From Candidatus Omnitrophota bacterium (GTDB taxonomy: Bacteria; Omnitrophota; Gorgyraeia; 2-01-FULL-45-10): a stretch of 20,214 nt of DNA. The notes below the pieces were generated by a model. It ran no database searches, had not been told where the DNA came from, and saw only the letters and a program-made list of their open reading frames with translations. This document shows, piece after piece, positions 6,440-13,516 of the stretch. The position numbers and the translations under genes were made by a program. Where the stretch lies: assembly GCA_026387165.1 (NCBI GenBank), contig JAPLMG010000275.1:1-20214 (forward strand), read 5' to 3'. How positions within the stretch are numbered: the first letter of the stretch is position 1; each line of letters begins with the position of its first letter.

Positions 6440-7520
6440 ATATAATATCACGCTGATCCCGGGCGATGGCATAGGGCCGGAACTTGCCGATGCGGCAAAG
6501 AGATGCGTGGACGCGTTAGGGCTCGACATTAAATGGGATGTTATGGAAGCGGGCCTTGGGACAATAGAAAAGTGCAAGACGCCTCTGCCGGCGCGTACTC
6601 TCGATTCCATAAGAAAGAATAAGGTGGCCATAAAGGGCCCCATCACGACACCGGTGGGCACGGGTTTCAGAAGCGTAAATGTGGAGCTGAGAAAGACGCT
6701 CGACCTGTATGCCTGTTTAAGGCCATGCAAGACGTATGAGGGGGTGCGTTCCAAATACGACAAGATAGATCTCGTTATCGTCAGGGAGAATACCGAAGAC
6801 CTTTATGCGGGCATAGAATTCGAGGAGGGGCTTAAAGATACCAAAGATCTTATAGCTACCCTTGAGAAGATGAGTGGGAAGATTATAAAGCCGAACTCTG
6901 CCATAAGTATAAAACCCATCTCTGTTGAGGGCACAGAGAGGATAGTAAAATTCGCTTTCGAGTACGCGCTAAAGAATAACAGGAAACTTGTCACGGCCGT
7001 CCATAAGGCGAATATCATGAAATTTACGGACGGACTGTTCCTTGAGGTGGCCCGGGAGGTGGCCAAGGGCTATGAAGGCAGGATAGCCTTTGAGGACAGG
7101 ATAGTGGACAACATGTGCATGCAGCTCGTCCGGAAGCCCGAGGATTACGACGTGCTGGTCCTGCCGAATCTTTATGGCGATATAATTTCGGATCTTGCGG
7201 CGGGGCTCGTAGGCGGATTAGGCGTAGCGCCCGGGGCCAATATCGGCGACGGTATCGCCGTATTTGAACCCACTCACGGCAGCGCCCCAAAATATAAAGG
7301 TATGAATAAGACGAACCCCACAGCGATAATACTATCGGCCGTACTGATGCTTAAATATATAGGCGAGGAGAAGAAGGCCGAAGTTTTGGAGGATGCGGTC
7401 GCTTCGGTCATAAGAGAAAGAAAGTTCGTTACCTACGACATGAAAGAGAAGAGAGACGATCCTGCCGCGGTCGGAACGCGAGAAATGGCGGATGCGATTA
7501 TACGTAAGATCATCGGATAG
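6432..7520 (+). CDS. icd: isocitrate dehydrogenase (decarboxylating), probably NADP-dependent
   Basis: This 362-residue beta-decarboxylating dehydrogenase converts isocitrate to 2-oxoglutarate + CO2. The isocitrate signature is clear: GFRSVNVELRKTLDLYACLR has Ser81, Asn83 and Arg87, matching E. coli Icd Ser113/Asn115/Arg119. Isopropylmalate dehydrogenases lack this Ser-x-Asn. Also visible are IPGDGIGPE (9-17), ENTEDLYAG, HKANIMKFTDG, NLYGDIISDLAAGLVGG and the nucleotide site HGSAPKYKG. In E. coli, Lys344-Tyr345 and Tyr391 favour NADP; here Lys-Tyr and the Tyr of VTYDMKEK are kept, while Arg395 is not. The start overlaps leuD by eight bases, supporting a shared mRNA. Confidence 0.9.
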   Translation: MSKYNITLIPGDGIGPELADAAKRCVDALGLDIKWDVMEAGLGTIEKCKTPLPARTLDSIRKNKVAIKGPITTPVGTGFRSVNVELRKTLDLYACLRPCKTYEGVRSKYDKIDLVIVRENTEDLYAGIEFEEGLKDTKDLIATLEKMSGKIIKPNSAISIKPISVEGTERIVKFAFEYALKNNRKLVTAVHKANIMKFTDGLFLEVAREVAKGYEGRIAFEDRIVDNMCMQLVRKPEDYDVLVLPNLYGDIISDLAAGLVGGLGVAPGANIGDGIAVFEPTHGSAPKYKGMNKTNPTAIILSAVLMLKYIGEEKKAEVLEDAVASVIRERKFVTYDMKEKRDDPAAVGTREMADAIIRKIIG

Positions 7521-7533
7521 AGCGCAGAACGAC

Positions 7534-7617
7534 AAATTTCTATAAATTTCTACAAGTTTCCATAAGTTTCAATTCGATAGAAATTGATAGAAATTCGTAG
7601 AAATTAGTTGAAATTTA
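7534..7617. repeat. degenerate TAGAAATT/AATTTCTA array between icd and mdh
   Basis: The left half carries AATTTCTA-like units (7536, 7546, 7556, 7566) and the right half the complementary TAGAAATT-like units (7577, 7587, 7597, 7607), spaced about 10 bp. Together they make a long AT-rich imperfect palindrome centred near 7572. It ends just before the mdh ribosome-binding region (AGGA near 7624). Confidence 0.75.
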
Positions 7618-7635
7618 TTGTTTAGGAATTGAGAT

Positions 7636-8574
7636 ATGAAAGTTTCCATAATCGGTGCCGGAGCGGTCGGCGCAACTCTCGCGCAGCGGGTTTTAGAAAG
7701 CGGGCTTGCTGACGTTGTTCTGGTAGATATCCTGAAAGACATGGCGAAAGGCAAGGCCTTTGACCTTCTTGACGCCTCGCCGGTAGTAGGCCACGAAAGA
7801 AATATTACAGGAACGGATAATTACGAGGATATAAAAGATTCGGATATAGTCGTTATTACGGCGGGTTTACCGAGAAAGCCGGGTATGACCCGGGACGAGC
7901 TTGTGGCAAAGAATGCCGCGATAATAAAGGACGTCGCTCTAAAGGTCAAGGCCCACGCGCCTAAATCGATCATAATAGTAGTGACGAACCCGTTAGATGT
8001 GATGACATACCTCACATATAAAGTTACGGGCTTTCCCAGAAACAGAGTGATCGGTATGGCCGGTCTTTTGGACGGCTCCAGATTTATATATTTAATAGCA
8101 AGTGAGCTCGGCGTGCCAAGGTCTTCGGTCGAAACCTGCATTCTTGGAAGCCATGGCGACACCATGGTCCCGCTGATTTCAAAGACCAAAGTTGGCGGCA
8201 AGCCGGTGACCGATATCATGGAGCGCGGAAAACTTGAGGCGATAGTGAATAGGACGTGCGACCGCGGAGCTGAGATAGTCTCGCTTCTCGGCTCAGGAAG
8301 CGCTTTTTATTCGCCGAGCGCCGCTGTGTTTAAAATGGTCGATATCATACTTAACGATAAAAAAGAGACGGTTACCGCGTCAGCATATCTTGAGGGCGAA
8401 TATTCCCTGAAAGATCTATGCATAGGAGTCCCGTGCAGGATAGGGAGGGCGGGAATAGAAAAGATAGTTGAATTAGAATTATCACAGGATGAGAAAGCGG
8501 CATTTTTGAAGTCGGCAGAGGCCATTAGAAGTTTAAATAGAGATTGCTTCGGCCGCTTCGCGGCCTCGCAATGA
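7636..8574 (+). CDS. mdh: malate dehydrogenase (LDH-like type)
   Basis: The NAD-dependent oxidoreductase interconverts malate and oxaloacetate. The 312 residues show IGAGAVGATLA (6-16), Asp31 at the end of the second beta strand (NAD preference), the substrate loop AGLPRKPGMTRDEL with Arg80 and Arg86 (Arg at the first of these favours malate over lactate), TNPLDVMTYL (Asn118), LDGSR (Asp146, Arg149) and the catalytic His173 in GSHGDTMVP. AGGA about nine bases before ATG 7636 supports the start. The last ten residues, DCFGRFAASQ, and the TGA stop are written by a palindromic repeat (8540-8575), so the native C-terminus has been replaced or extended. Confidence 0.95.
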   Translation: MKVSIIGAGAVGATLAQRVLESGLADVVLVDILKDMAKGKAFDLLDASPVVGHERNITGTDNYEDIKDSDIVVITAGLPRKPGMTRDELVAKNAAIIKDVALKVKAHAPKSIIIVVTNPLDVMTYLTYKVTGFPRNRVIGMAGLLDGSRFIYLIASELGVPRSSVETCILGSHGDTMVPLISKTKVGGKPVTDIMERGKLEAIVNRTCDRGAEIVSLLGSGSAFYSPSAAVFKMVDIILNDKKETVTASAYLEGEYSLKDLCIGVPCRIGRAGIEKIVELELSQDEKAAFLKSAEAIRSLNRDCFGRFAASQ

Positions 8575-8575
8575 C
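8540..8575. repeat. half copy of the GCAATGAC palindromic repeat at the mdh 3' end
   Basis: The 36-base segment begins GAGATTGCTTCGG and ends CCTCGCAATGAC, with an internal GGCCGC..GCGGCC hairpin (8551-8565). It matches the right half of the element inside lpd (9296-9391). The mdh TGA is the 'TGA' of GCAATGAC. Motifs of the type 'CATTGCGAGG...GAAGCAATC' are dispersed palindromes in many bacterial genomes. Confidence 0.85.
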
Positions 8576-8586
8576 AAATTTTTAAT

Positions 8587-10011
8587 ATGAAAAGCTATGA
8601 CCTCGTAATCATTGGATCGGGGCCGGGCGGTTATGCAGCGGCCCTTTACGCCTCCCGCCTGAAATTAAAAGTTTGTGTTATAGAAAAAGACCTCCTTGGC
8701 GGCGCCTGCCTGAATAGAGGCTGCATACCCACAAAAGCGATGCTCCATTCGGCATCGATACTCTCCATTATAAAAAGATCCAAAGAATACGGCATAGAAG
8801 TTTCAGGTGTCTCGGCGAATTTTCCCGCTATCGTAGCGCGCAAAGACCTGATAGTTACGCGCTTAAGAACGGGTATCGAAACACTATTCAGAGCAAATAA
8901 GATCGAGCTGGTAAAAGGCACGGCGAAGATCAAATCTGCCGATACCGTGGCCGTTAATGGGGAAGATATCAGCGCGAAACATATTATAATTGCGGCCGGT
9001 TCCCGGCCAATGCCGATCCCGGACGTTACATTGGACGAGGTTGATGCATGTTCAAGTGACGGTATCCTTGATCTTAAAGAGATACCGAAGAATATAACGA
9101 TAGTGGGCGGCGGCGTCATAGGGTGCGAATTTGCCGGTCTATTTAATGCGCTCGGTTCCAAAGTTACGATAGTGGAGCTTCTCGACAGGATACTTGCAAC
9201 GCAGTCTAAGGAAGTCTCAAGAAAGATGGAGACTCTATTCAAAAAAAGAGGCATAGAGGTTTGTACATCCACGAAATTTAAGCTAAGCGCAGACTCGTCA
9301 TTGCGAGGGACTGCGAGGCGAAGCCGAAGCAGGACCGAAGCAATCTCTTTAAAAGCGGGATTGCTTCGGCCCTTCGGGCCTCGCAATGACGAAGTGTTCG
9401 GATCCCAAAAGATTCTTGTAGCGGTGGGGCGCAGGCCTAATACCGAGGGCATTGGACTCGAGGCCCTGGGAATTAAGACGGAGAAGGGCGTTATAGTTGT
9501 CGACGATAATTTACGAACGTCCGTAAAGAATATCTATGCTATCGGAGATTGTGTCGCAGGGCCTTTATTAGCGCACAAAGCGTCTTATGACGGCATGGTG
9601 GCATGCGATAATATCATGGGAAGTGCCAGGAGCGCGGATTATTCCAACGTGCCCAACTGCATATGGACGGATCCCGAAATAGCGAGCATAGGACTTAATG
9701 AGGAAGAGGCGCGCTCGAAGTACCCTGATCTAAGAATAGCAAAGTTTCCGTATCTTGCTTCGGGCAAGGCCTGTATCATGGGTAAGAGCGAAGGTTTCAT
9801 TAAGATGATAGGTGATCCGAACGGTAATATATTGGGCGTCGAGATATTCGGTGAAGGGGCATGCGATCTTATCGGCGAGGCCTGCCTTGCCAGGTCTACA
9901 GGGGTGAATATAAAAGATTGGGCGCATGTCATACACGGCCATCCGACATTATCTGAAATATTCCAGGAAGCGGCGCACATATTCACCGGCACCGCTACAC
10001 ATAGTCTGTAG
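8587..10011 (+). CDS. lpdA: dihydrolipoamide dehydrogenase (E3) with an in-frame 32-codon repeat insertion
   Basis: The FAD-dependent E3 of 2-oxo acid dehydrogenase or glycine-cleavage complexes reoxidises dihydrolipoamide with NAD+. The 474 residues show the FAD motif IIGSGPGGYAAA (8-19), redox-active Cys41 and Cys46 in GGACLNRGCIPTK, the NAD motif IVGGGVIGCEFAGL (172-185), GRRPNTEG (281-288), YAIGDC, and the C-terminal His-Glu dyad in HGHPTLSEIFQEA. Residues about 237-269 (RGTARRSRSRTEAISLK.. to ..GPRND) are the translated palindrome at 9296-9391, in a beta-hairpin loop of the NAD domain before KILVAVGRRP. Because the insertion is 96 bp, the frame is kept and the enzyme may still work. No Shine-Dalgarno is evident before ATG 8587. 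Confidence 0.94.
   Translation: MKSYDLVIIGSGPGGYAAALYASRLKLKVCVIEKDLLGGACLNRGCIPTKAMLHSASILSIIKRSKEYGIEVSGVSANFPAIVARKDLIVTRLRTGIETLFRANKIELVKGTAKIKSADTVAVNGEDISAKHIIIAAGSRPMPIPDVTLDEVDACSSDGILDLKEIPKNITIVGGGVIGCEFAGLFNALGSKVTIVELLDRILATQSKEVSRKMETLFKKRGIEVCTSTKFKLSADSSLRGTARRSRSRTEAISLKAGLLRPFGPRNDEVFGSQKILVAVGRRPNTEGIGLEALGIKTEKGVIVVDDNLRTSVKNIYAIGDCVAGPLLAHKASYDGMVACDNIMGSARSADYSNVPNCIWTDPEIASIGLNEEEARSKYPDLRIAKFPYLASGKACIMGKSEGFIKMIGDPNGNILGVEIFGEGACDLIGEACLARSTGVNIKDWAHVIHGHPTLSEIFQEAAHIFTGTATHSL
9296..9391. repeat. 96-bp palindromic element inside lpdA
   Basis: The perfect 13-bp terminal inverted repeats CGTCATTGCGAGG and CCTCGCAATGACG bound exactly 96 bases. The inner parts GCCGAAGC..GAAGCAATCTC and GATTGCTTCGGC are also complementary. 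The element is read through as 32 sense codons. It belongs to the same family as the half copy at 8540-8575, only about 720 bases upstream. Confidence 0.92.
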
Positions 10012-10023
10012 AGGACGACATTA

Positions 10024-10176
10024 ATGATAGATATTAAACTCCCCTCTTTGGCCGAAGGAGTAGACAAGGCAAGTATCTTCAGCATGCCGAGCCCCTTGGA
10101 GGGAAAGATAAAAGAGCTCTTAGTCGGCGAAGGTGACAGCGCCCTTGTGGGGCAATCGATAGCTATCATAGAGTGA
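10024..10176 (+). CDS. 50-residue lipoyl-domain remnant (deleted E2 N-terminus) or mini lipoyl-like protein
   Basis: The ORF starts at ATG after GAGG (10011-10014) and ends in TGA at 10174. It reads MIDIKLPSLAEGVDKASIFS and then continues MPSPLEGKIKELLVGEGDSA and LVGQSIAIIE. The first 13 residues resemble the start of an E2 lipoyl domain (KLPSLGEGV) and the last 32 resemble its second half (P.P..G.I.E.LV.EGD.V.VGQ.IA.IE). The middle ~25 residues (E.LVKEGD.V..GD.L.E.ET) are missing, as if the gene had recombined at the shared Asp and kept a 'DKA' like the lipoylation site. The rest of E2 is absent. Its place directly after lpdA supports descent from an E2 gene. Confidence 0.65.
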   Translation: MIDIKLPSLAEGVDKASIFSMPSPLEGKIKELLVGEGDSALVGQSIAIIE

Positions 10177-10178
10177 AT

Positions 10179-11300
10179 ATGGCAAAGAAGAAGATACTGC
10201 TTTTATACATATCGGAAGATTCGGGCCACCATTGCGCCAGCCTCTCGATAGAGCGCGCTCTTCACGCGCTGGATCCGGACACCAAAACACTGAACATAAA
10301 CTCTTTCAACTATACCAATCCTATTCTGGAGAGGGTAATAAACACTACATACATGAGCGTTGTTAAGAGGACCCCGGAGATATGGGAATATCTCTACGAT
10401 AATCCGAAGGTGATGAAGAGCGTTCACAGGCTTAGAGATATAATACACCGCTCCAATACCGGAAAACTGAAAGCCCTGCTCGATGAATTCAAGCCGGACG
10501 GCGTCATCTGCACACAGGCGTTTCCCTGCGGCCTCATCGCCGATAATAAAAAGACATTTGATGTGAACATCCCGCTCATCGGCGTTTTGACCGATTACGC
10601 TCCGCACTCATATTGGATATTCGATAAGGTGGATAGATACATAGTGCCGTCAGAGGAGACCGGCAAGAAGCTTATCGATAACGGCGTGGATCCCGACAGG
10701 ATCATGCCATACGGGATCCCCATAGACGCGAAGTTCCGGAACAGTCCCGGCAAGAAAGAGATATTCAAGGCTATGTCTTTAGAGCCGAATGTCGCTACAG
10801 CTTTGATCATGGGCGGCACGCAAGGCCTGGGGCCCATAAAAGAGCTTGTTAATCTACTGGACAGGTCCGGGCTTCCGTTACAGATGATAATAGCCTGCGG
10901 CACCAATAAAAGATTATTCAGATGGCTCGAGAGCCGCAAGCGCAATTTTAAAAAAAAGACGGTGGTCCTGTCGTTCGCCGGTAATATAGACGAGCTGATG
11001 CATATATCGACGGTCATAGTTACTAAGCCCGGAGGCATTACGACAGCCGAGGCTCTTGCCAGGGGGCTGCCGATGCTCATCGTGAATCCTCTCCCCGGAC
11101 AGGAAGCGATGAATACCAAATTTTTATTGAACGAAGGCGTGGCCGTAAGGGGACAGAATCCCGCCGATGTTGTTATAGTCCTCGAAGAGCTCCTGTATAA
11201 CAAAAACAAACTGAAGATAATGAGCGACAAGGCGAAGTCCCTCTCAAAGCCAGACAGCGCCGGATCAATAGCCCGATTGATGCTGGAGATAGCGAAGTGA
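10179..11300 (+). CDS. MGDG synthase/MurG-like glycosyltransferase (GT28 family)
   Basis: This 373-residue GT-B glycosyltransferase is similar to monogalactosyl-/diglucosyl-diacylglycerol synthases, which move a hexose from a UDP-sugar to diacylglycerol at the inner face of the membrane. The N-terminal half shows LLLYISEDSGHHCASLSIERAL (GHH near residue 17, the family's lipid-side motif) and GVLTDYAPHSYW. The C-terminal nucleotide-sugar half shows GGTQGLGPIKEL and VTKPGGITTAEALARGLPML with NPLPGQEAMN. There is no signal peptide, and association is likely peripheral. ATG 10179 lies two bases after the preceding ORF; an in-frame GTG at 10173 overlaps its stop and could also serve. The end overlaps the acyltransferase gene (GTGA). 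Confidence 0.85.
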   Translation: MAKKKILLLYISEDSGHHCASLSIERALHALDPDTKTLNINSFNYTNPILERVINTTYMSVVKRTPEIWEYLYDNPKVMKSVHRLRDIIHRSNTGKLKALLDEFKPDGVICTQAFPCGLIADNKKTFDVNIPLIGVLTDYAPHSYWIFDKVDRYIVPSEETGKKLIDNGVDPDRIMPYGIPIDAKFRNSPGKKEIFKAMSLEPNVATALIMGGTQGLGPIKELVNLLDRSGLPLQMIIACGTNKRLFRWLESRKRNFKKKTVVLSFAGNIDELMHISTVIVTKPGGITTAEALARGLPMLIVNPLPGQEAMNTKFLLNEGVAVRGQNPADVVIVLEELLYNKNKLKIMSDKAKSLSKPDSAGSIARLMLEIAK

Positions 11301-12226
11301 TATTTTACATCCTATACAGGATAGGACAGGTCCTGGCCCTCAATCTTCCGTTAAAGCTTTCTTACCGGGTGGCTGTCGCCCTGGCGGATATCCATTACTG
11401 CCTCGGCTTCAGAGAGAGATTCTCCGTAACGGAGAATCTCAAAACGATCCTCGCCGGGCCTTCCCGGGATGACGGGCTGAGGCAGGCGGCGAAGGATGTA
11501 TTCAGGAACTTTGCCAAATACCTGGTGGATTTTTTCAGGTTCTCAAAGATGGACGCCGAATACGTAAAAAGATTTATAAAGATGGAGGGCCTGTCCAATA
11601 TAGAAGACGCGCTGAAATACGGCAAGGGCGTTATTATACTTTCGGCTCATTTAGGTAATTGGGAGCTGGGAGCATTCGCGATGGGAACGCTCGGCTATCC
11701 TATCAATGCGGTGGTATTAACGCACCGGAATGTCAGGATAAATGATTTTTTCAAAGCACAGCGGGCTATGGGGAAGCTGAAATCGATAGAGTTCGGCGCG
11801 TCTTTGAGGGGCTGCTACAAAGCGCTTAAGAATAACGAGCTTCTCGCGCTCCTCGGGGACAGAGACTTTTCTATTAATGGATTGCCCGCGATCTTTTTCG
11901 GCAAGCCTGTCGCGTCAATGCCTAAAGGGCCTGCCGCGTTAAGTTATAGAACGGGCGCGGCGATAGTGCCCAGCTTTATAACCAGAAATGGCGATGATAC
12001 CTTTACCTTTGCTTTTGAAAAACCTATATTGCCGGAGGCCTCTACGGGCCTTGGGCCCGGAGGGCCGGAAGCGGCGGGCGATGAAGACAGCGCTATTAAG
12101 GGCATCATGGGAAAATATTTACCGGTTATAGAATCTTATGTGAAGAGATACCCGGGACAGTGGTACGTCTTCAGGAATTTTTGGAACCCGAGCCATGAGG
12201 AATTGCGTACTAATACCATCATATAA
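11297..12226 (+). CDS. lipid A biosynthesis (LpxL/HtrB-family) acyltransferase
   Basis: The 309-residue membrane-associated acyltransferase of the LpxL/LpxM family adds a secondary acyl chain to lipid A precursors or to a related glycolipid. The catalytic HX4E motif is visible as SAHLGNWELGA (about residues 116-126), followed by the typical LGDRDFSINGLPAIFFGKP and PKGPAALS. The end shows QWYVFRNFW, equivalent to the family's 'P.QW.W.H.RW'. The GTG start overlaps the previous stop in GTGA. A short Gly/Pro/Glu-rich stretch (TGLGPGGPEAAGDEDSA), encoded by GC-rich palindromic DNA near 12045-12075, sits where relatives have a tighter loop. It suggests a Gram-negative-type outer membrane. Confidence 0.88.
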   Translation: MIFYILYRIGQVLALNLPLKLSYRVAVALADIHYCLGFRERFSVTENLKTILAGPSRDDGLRQAAKDVFRNFAKYLVDFFRFSKMDAEYVKRFIKMEGLSNIEDALKYGKGVIILSAHLGNWELGAFAMGTLGYPINAVVLTHRNVRINDFFKAQRAMGKLKSIEFGASLRGCYKALKNNELLALLGDRDFSINGLPAIFFGKPVASMPKGPAALSYRTGAAIVPSFITRNGDDTFTFAFEKPILPEASTGLGPGGPEAAGDEDSAIKGIMGKYLPVIESYVKRYPGQWYVFRNFWNPSHEELRTNTII

Positions 12227-12857
12227 CGAAGCCGGGACCATCGGCGCCATAACGAAAGAGCTGAAGGGCCGGGGGCTGACGGTCTATGTTGTGGACGACG
12301 GCTCGACGGATGAGACTGCCGGTATAGCCGCTCTCCAGGGCGCAGTGGTGATCGCGCACGATAAGAATAAAGGGAAGGGCGCGTCTTTAATGGAAGGCTT
12401 CGGCCGTATCCTGGGGGAAGACTTTGACGCGGTCCTGATCATGGACGGCGACGGCCAGCATGCGACGGGTGATGTAGATAATTTTTTCGATAAGATGGCT
12501 GAAACGGGCGCCGATATAGTTATAGGGAACAGGATGCTGGACACCTCTTCCATGCCATTCACAAGAAAGATCACCAACAGGATAATGTCGCGCGTAATAT
12601 CGAATATGTGCGGACAGGACATTCCCGATACCCAGTGCGGATTTAAGCTGGTAAAGAGGAATGTCCTCGAAAGCATAAAATTTGAGTTCTCGAACTTTGA
12701 GATAGAGTCGGAGATCCTTCTTAAAGCGGCAAGGAAGGGATTTAAGATAGAGTCTGTTCCTGTCAAGACAGTCTACCGGAACGAGACGAGTAAGATAAAA
12801 CCGATATTTGACACAATAAGATTTCTGTCTTTCCTGATCAAGATGGCGGGTAGATGA
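12195..12857 (+). CDS. family 2 glycosyltransferase (dolichyl/polyprenyl-phosphate hexose synthase-like)
   Basis: The 220-residue GT-A enzyme shows LIPSYNEAGTI, VVDDGSTDET (nucleotide-binding Asp pair), MDGDGQH (metal-binding DXD-type motif), GNRM and the DTQCGFKLV acceptor motif of DPM1/polyprenyl-phosphate glycosyltransferases. It probably charges a polyprenyl phosphate with a sugar for envelope glycans. There are no transmembrane helices. The start overlaps the acyltransferase gene by 32 bases and the end overlaps pcm in ATGA, so these genes are co-translated. Confidence 0.85.
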   Translation: MRNCVLIPSYNEAGTIGAITKELKGRGLTVYVVDDGSTDETAGIAALQGAVVIAHDKNKGKGASLMEGFGRILGEDFDAVLIMDGDGQHATGDVDNFFDKMAETGADIVIGNRMLDTSSMPFTRKITNRIMSRVISNMCGQDIPDTQCGFKLVKRNVLESIKFEFSNFEIESEILLKAARKGFKIESVPVKTVYRNETSKIKPIFDTIRFLSFLIKMAGR

Positions 12858-13516
12858 GACATTCAATATCCATCGATTTTGATAAGCTGAGGGCCGCGAT
12901 GGTCATCGAGCAGCTTATCCCGCGGAATATATCTGAAAGCAAAGTCCTCGAAGCGTTCCGGAAAGTGCCCAGGCATGAGTTTGTGCCGCAAGAATTGCGG
13001 CAGAACGCTTACAACGATTACCCTCTGCCGATAGGCGAAAACCAGACCATATCTCAGCCGTACATGGTAGCGTTAATGACCGAGTGCCTTAAACTAAAAG
13101 GCGGGGAGAAAGTCCTGGAGATCGGCACCGGCAGCGGTTATCAGGCGGCGATCCTGGGAGAGATAGCCGGGGAGGTCTACTCCGTAGAGAGGTTTAAAGA
13201 TTTAGCCGATAAGGCGTCCAAAGTATTAAGCTCGCTCGGTTACAAGAATATTCACATTAAGGTGGGAGACGGCACGCTCGGATGGAGCGAGTTCGCGCCG
13301 TATGACGGCATCGTAGTAACTGCCGGCGCTCCAGATATTCCAGAGAGCCTTGTGAAGCAATTAAAGGACGGGGGCTCACTCGTCATACCTGTCGACCGCG
13401 GCGGATTCGGTCAGGCATTAACATTGGTAGAGAGAATAGGACGGACTACGAGGGCGAGCGATATCTGCGCCTGCACGTTCGTCCCTTTAGTGGGCAAAGA
13501 GGGTTGGCCCGAGTAA
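12854..13516 (+). CDS. pcm: protein-L-isoaspartate O-methyltransferase
   Basis: The 220-residue SAM-dependent repair enzyme methylates isoaspartyl residues in aged proteins. The N-terminal substrate part shows VLEAFRKVPRHEFVP and YNDYPLPIGENQTISQPYMVA, the family hallmark. Motif I is VLEIGTGSGYQAAIL (about 89-103), then VYSVER, the post-I region GDGTLGW, and APYDGIVVTAGAPDIP. The C-terminus FVPLVGKEGWPE is typical. The ATGA overlap couples it to the glycosyltransferase gene. The stop codon TAA (13514-13516) lies inside the left arm of a large palindrome (13511-13553). Confidence 0.96.
   Translation: MRHSISIDFDKLRAAMVIEQLIPRNISESKVLEAFRKVPRHEFVPQELRQNAYNDYPLPIGENQTISQPYMVALMTECLKLKGGEKVLEIGTGSGYQAAILGEIAGEVYSVERFKDLADKASKVLSSLGYKNIHIKVGDGTLGWSEFAPYDGIVVTAGAPDIPESLVKQLKDGGSLVIPVDRGGFGQALTLVERIGRTTRASDICACTFVPLVGKEGWPE

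Noticed and set aside
8646..9452. A 268-codon open frame on the - strand opposite lpdA.
   Set aside because: It is antisense to a well-supported enzyme gene, has no recognisable motifs, and reflects codon bias of the + strand gene and the palindromic insert.
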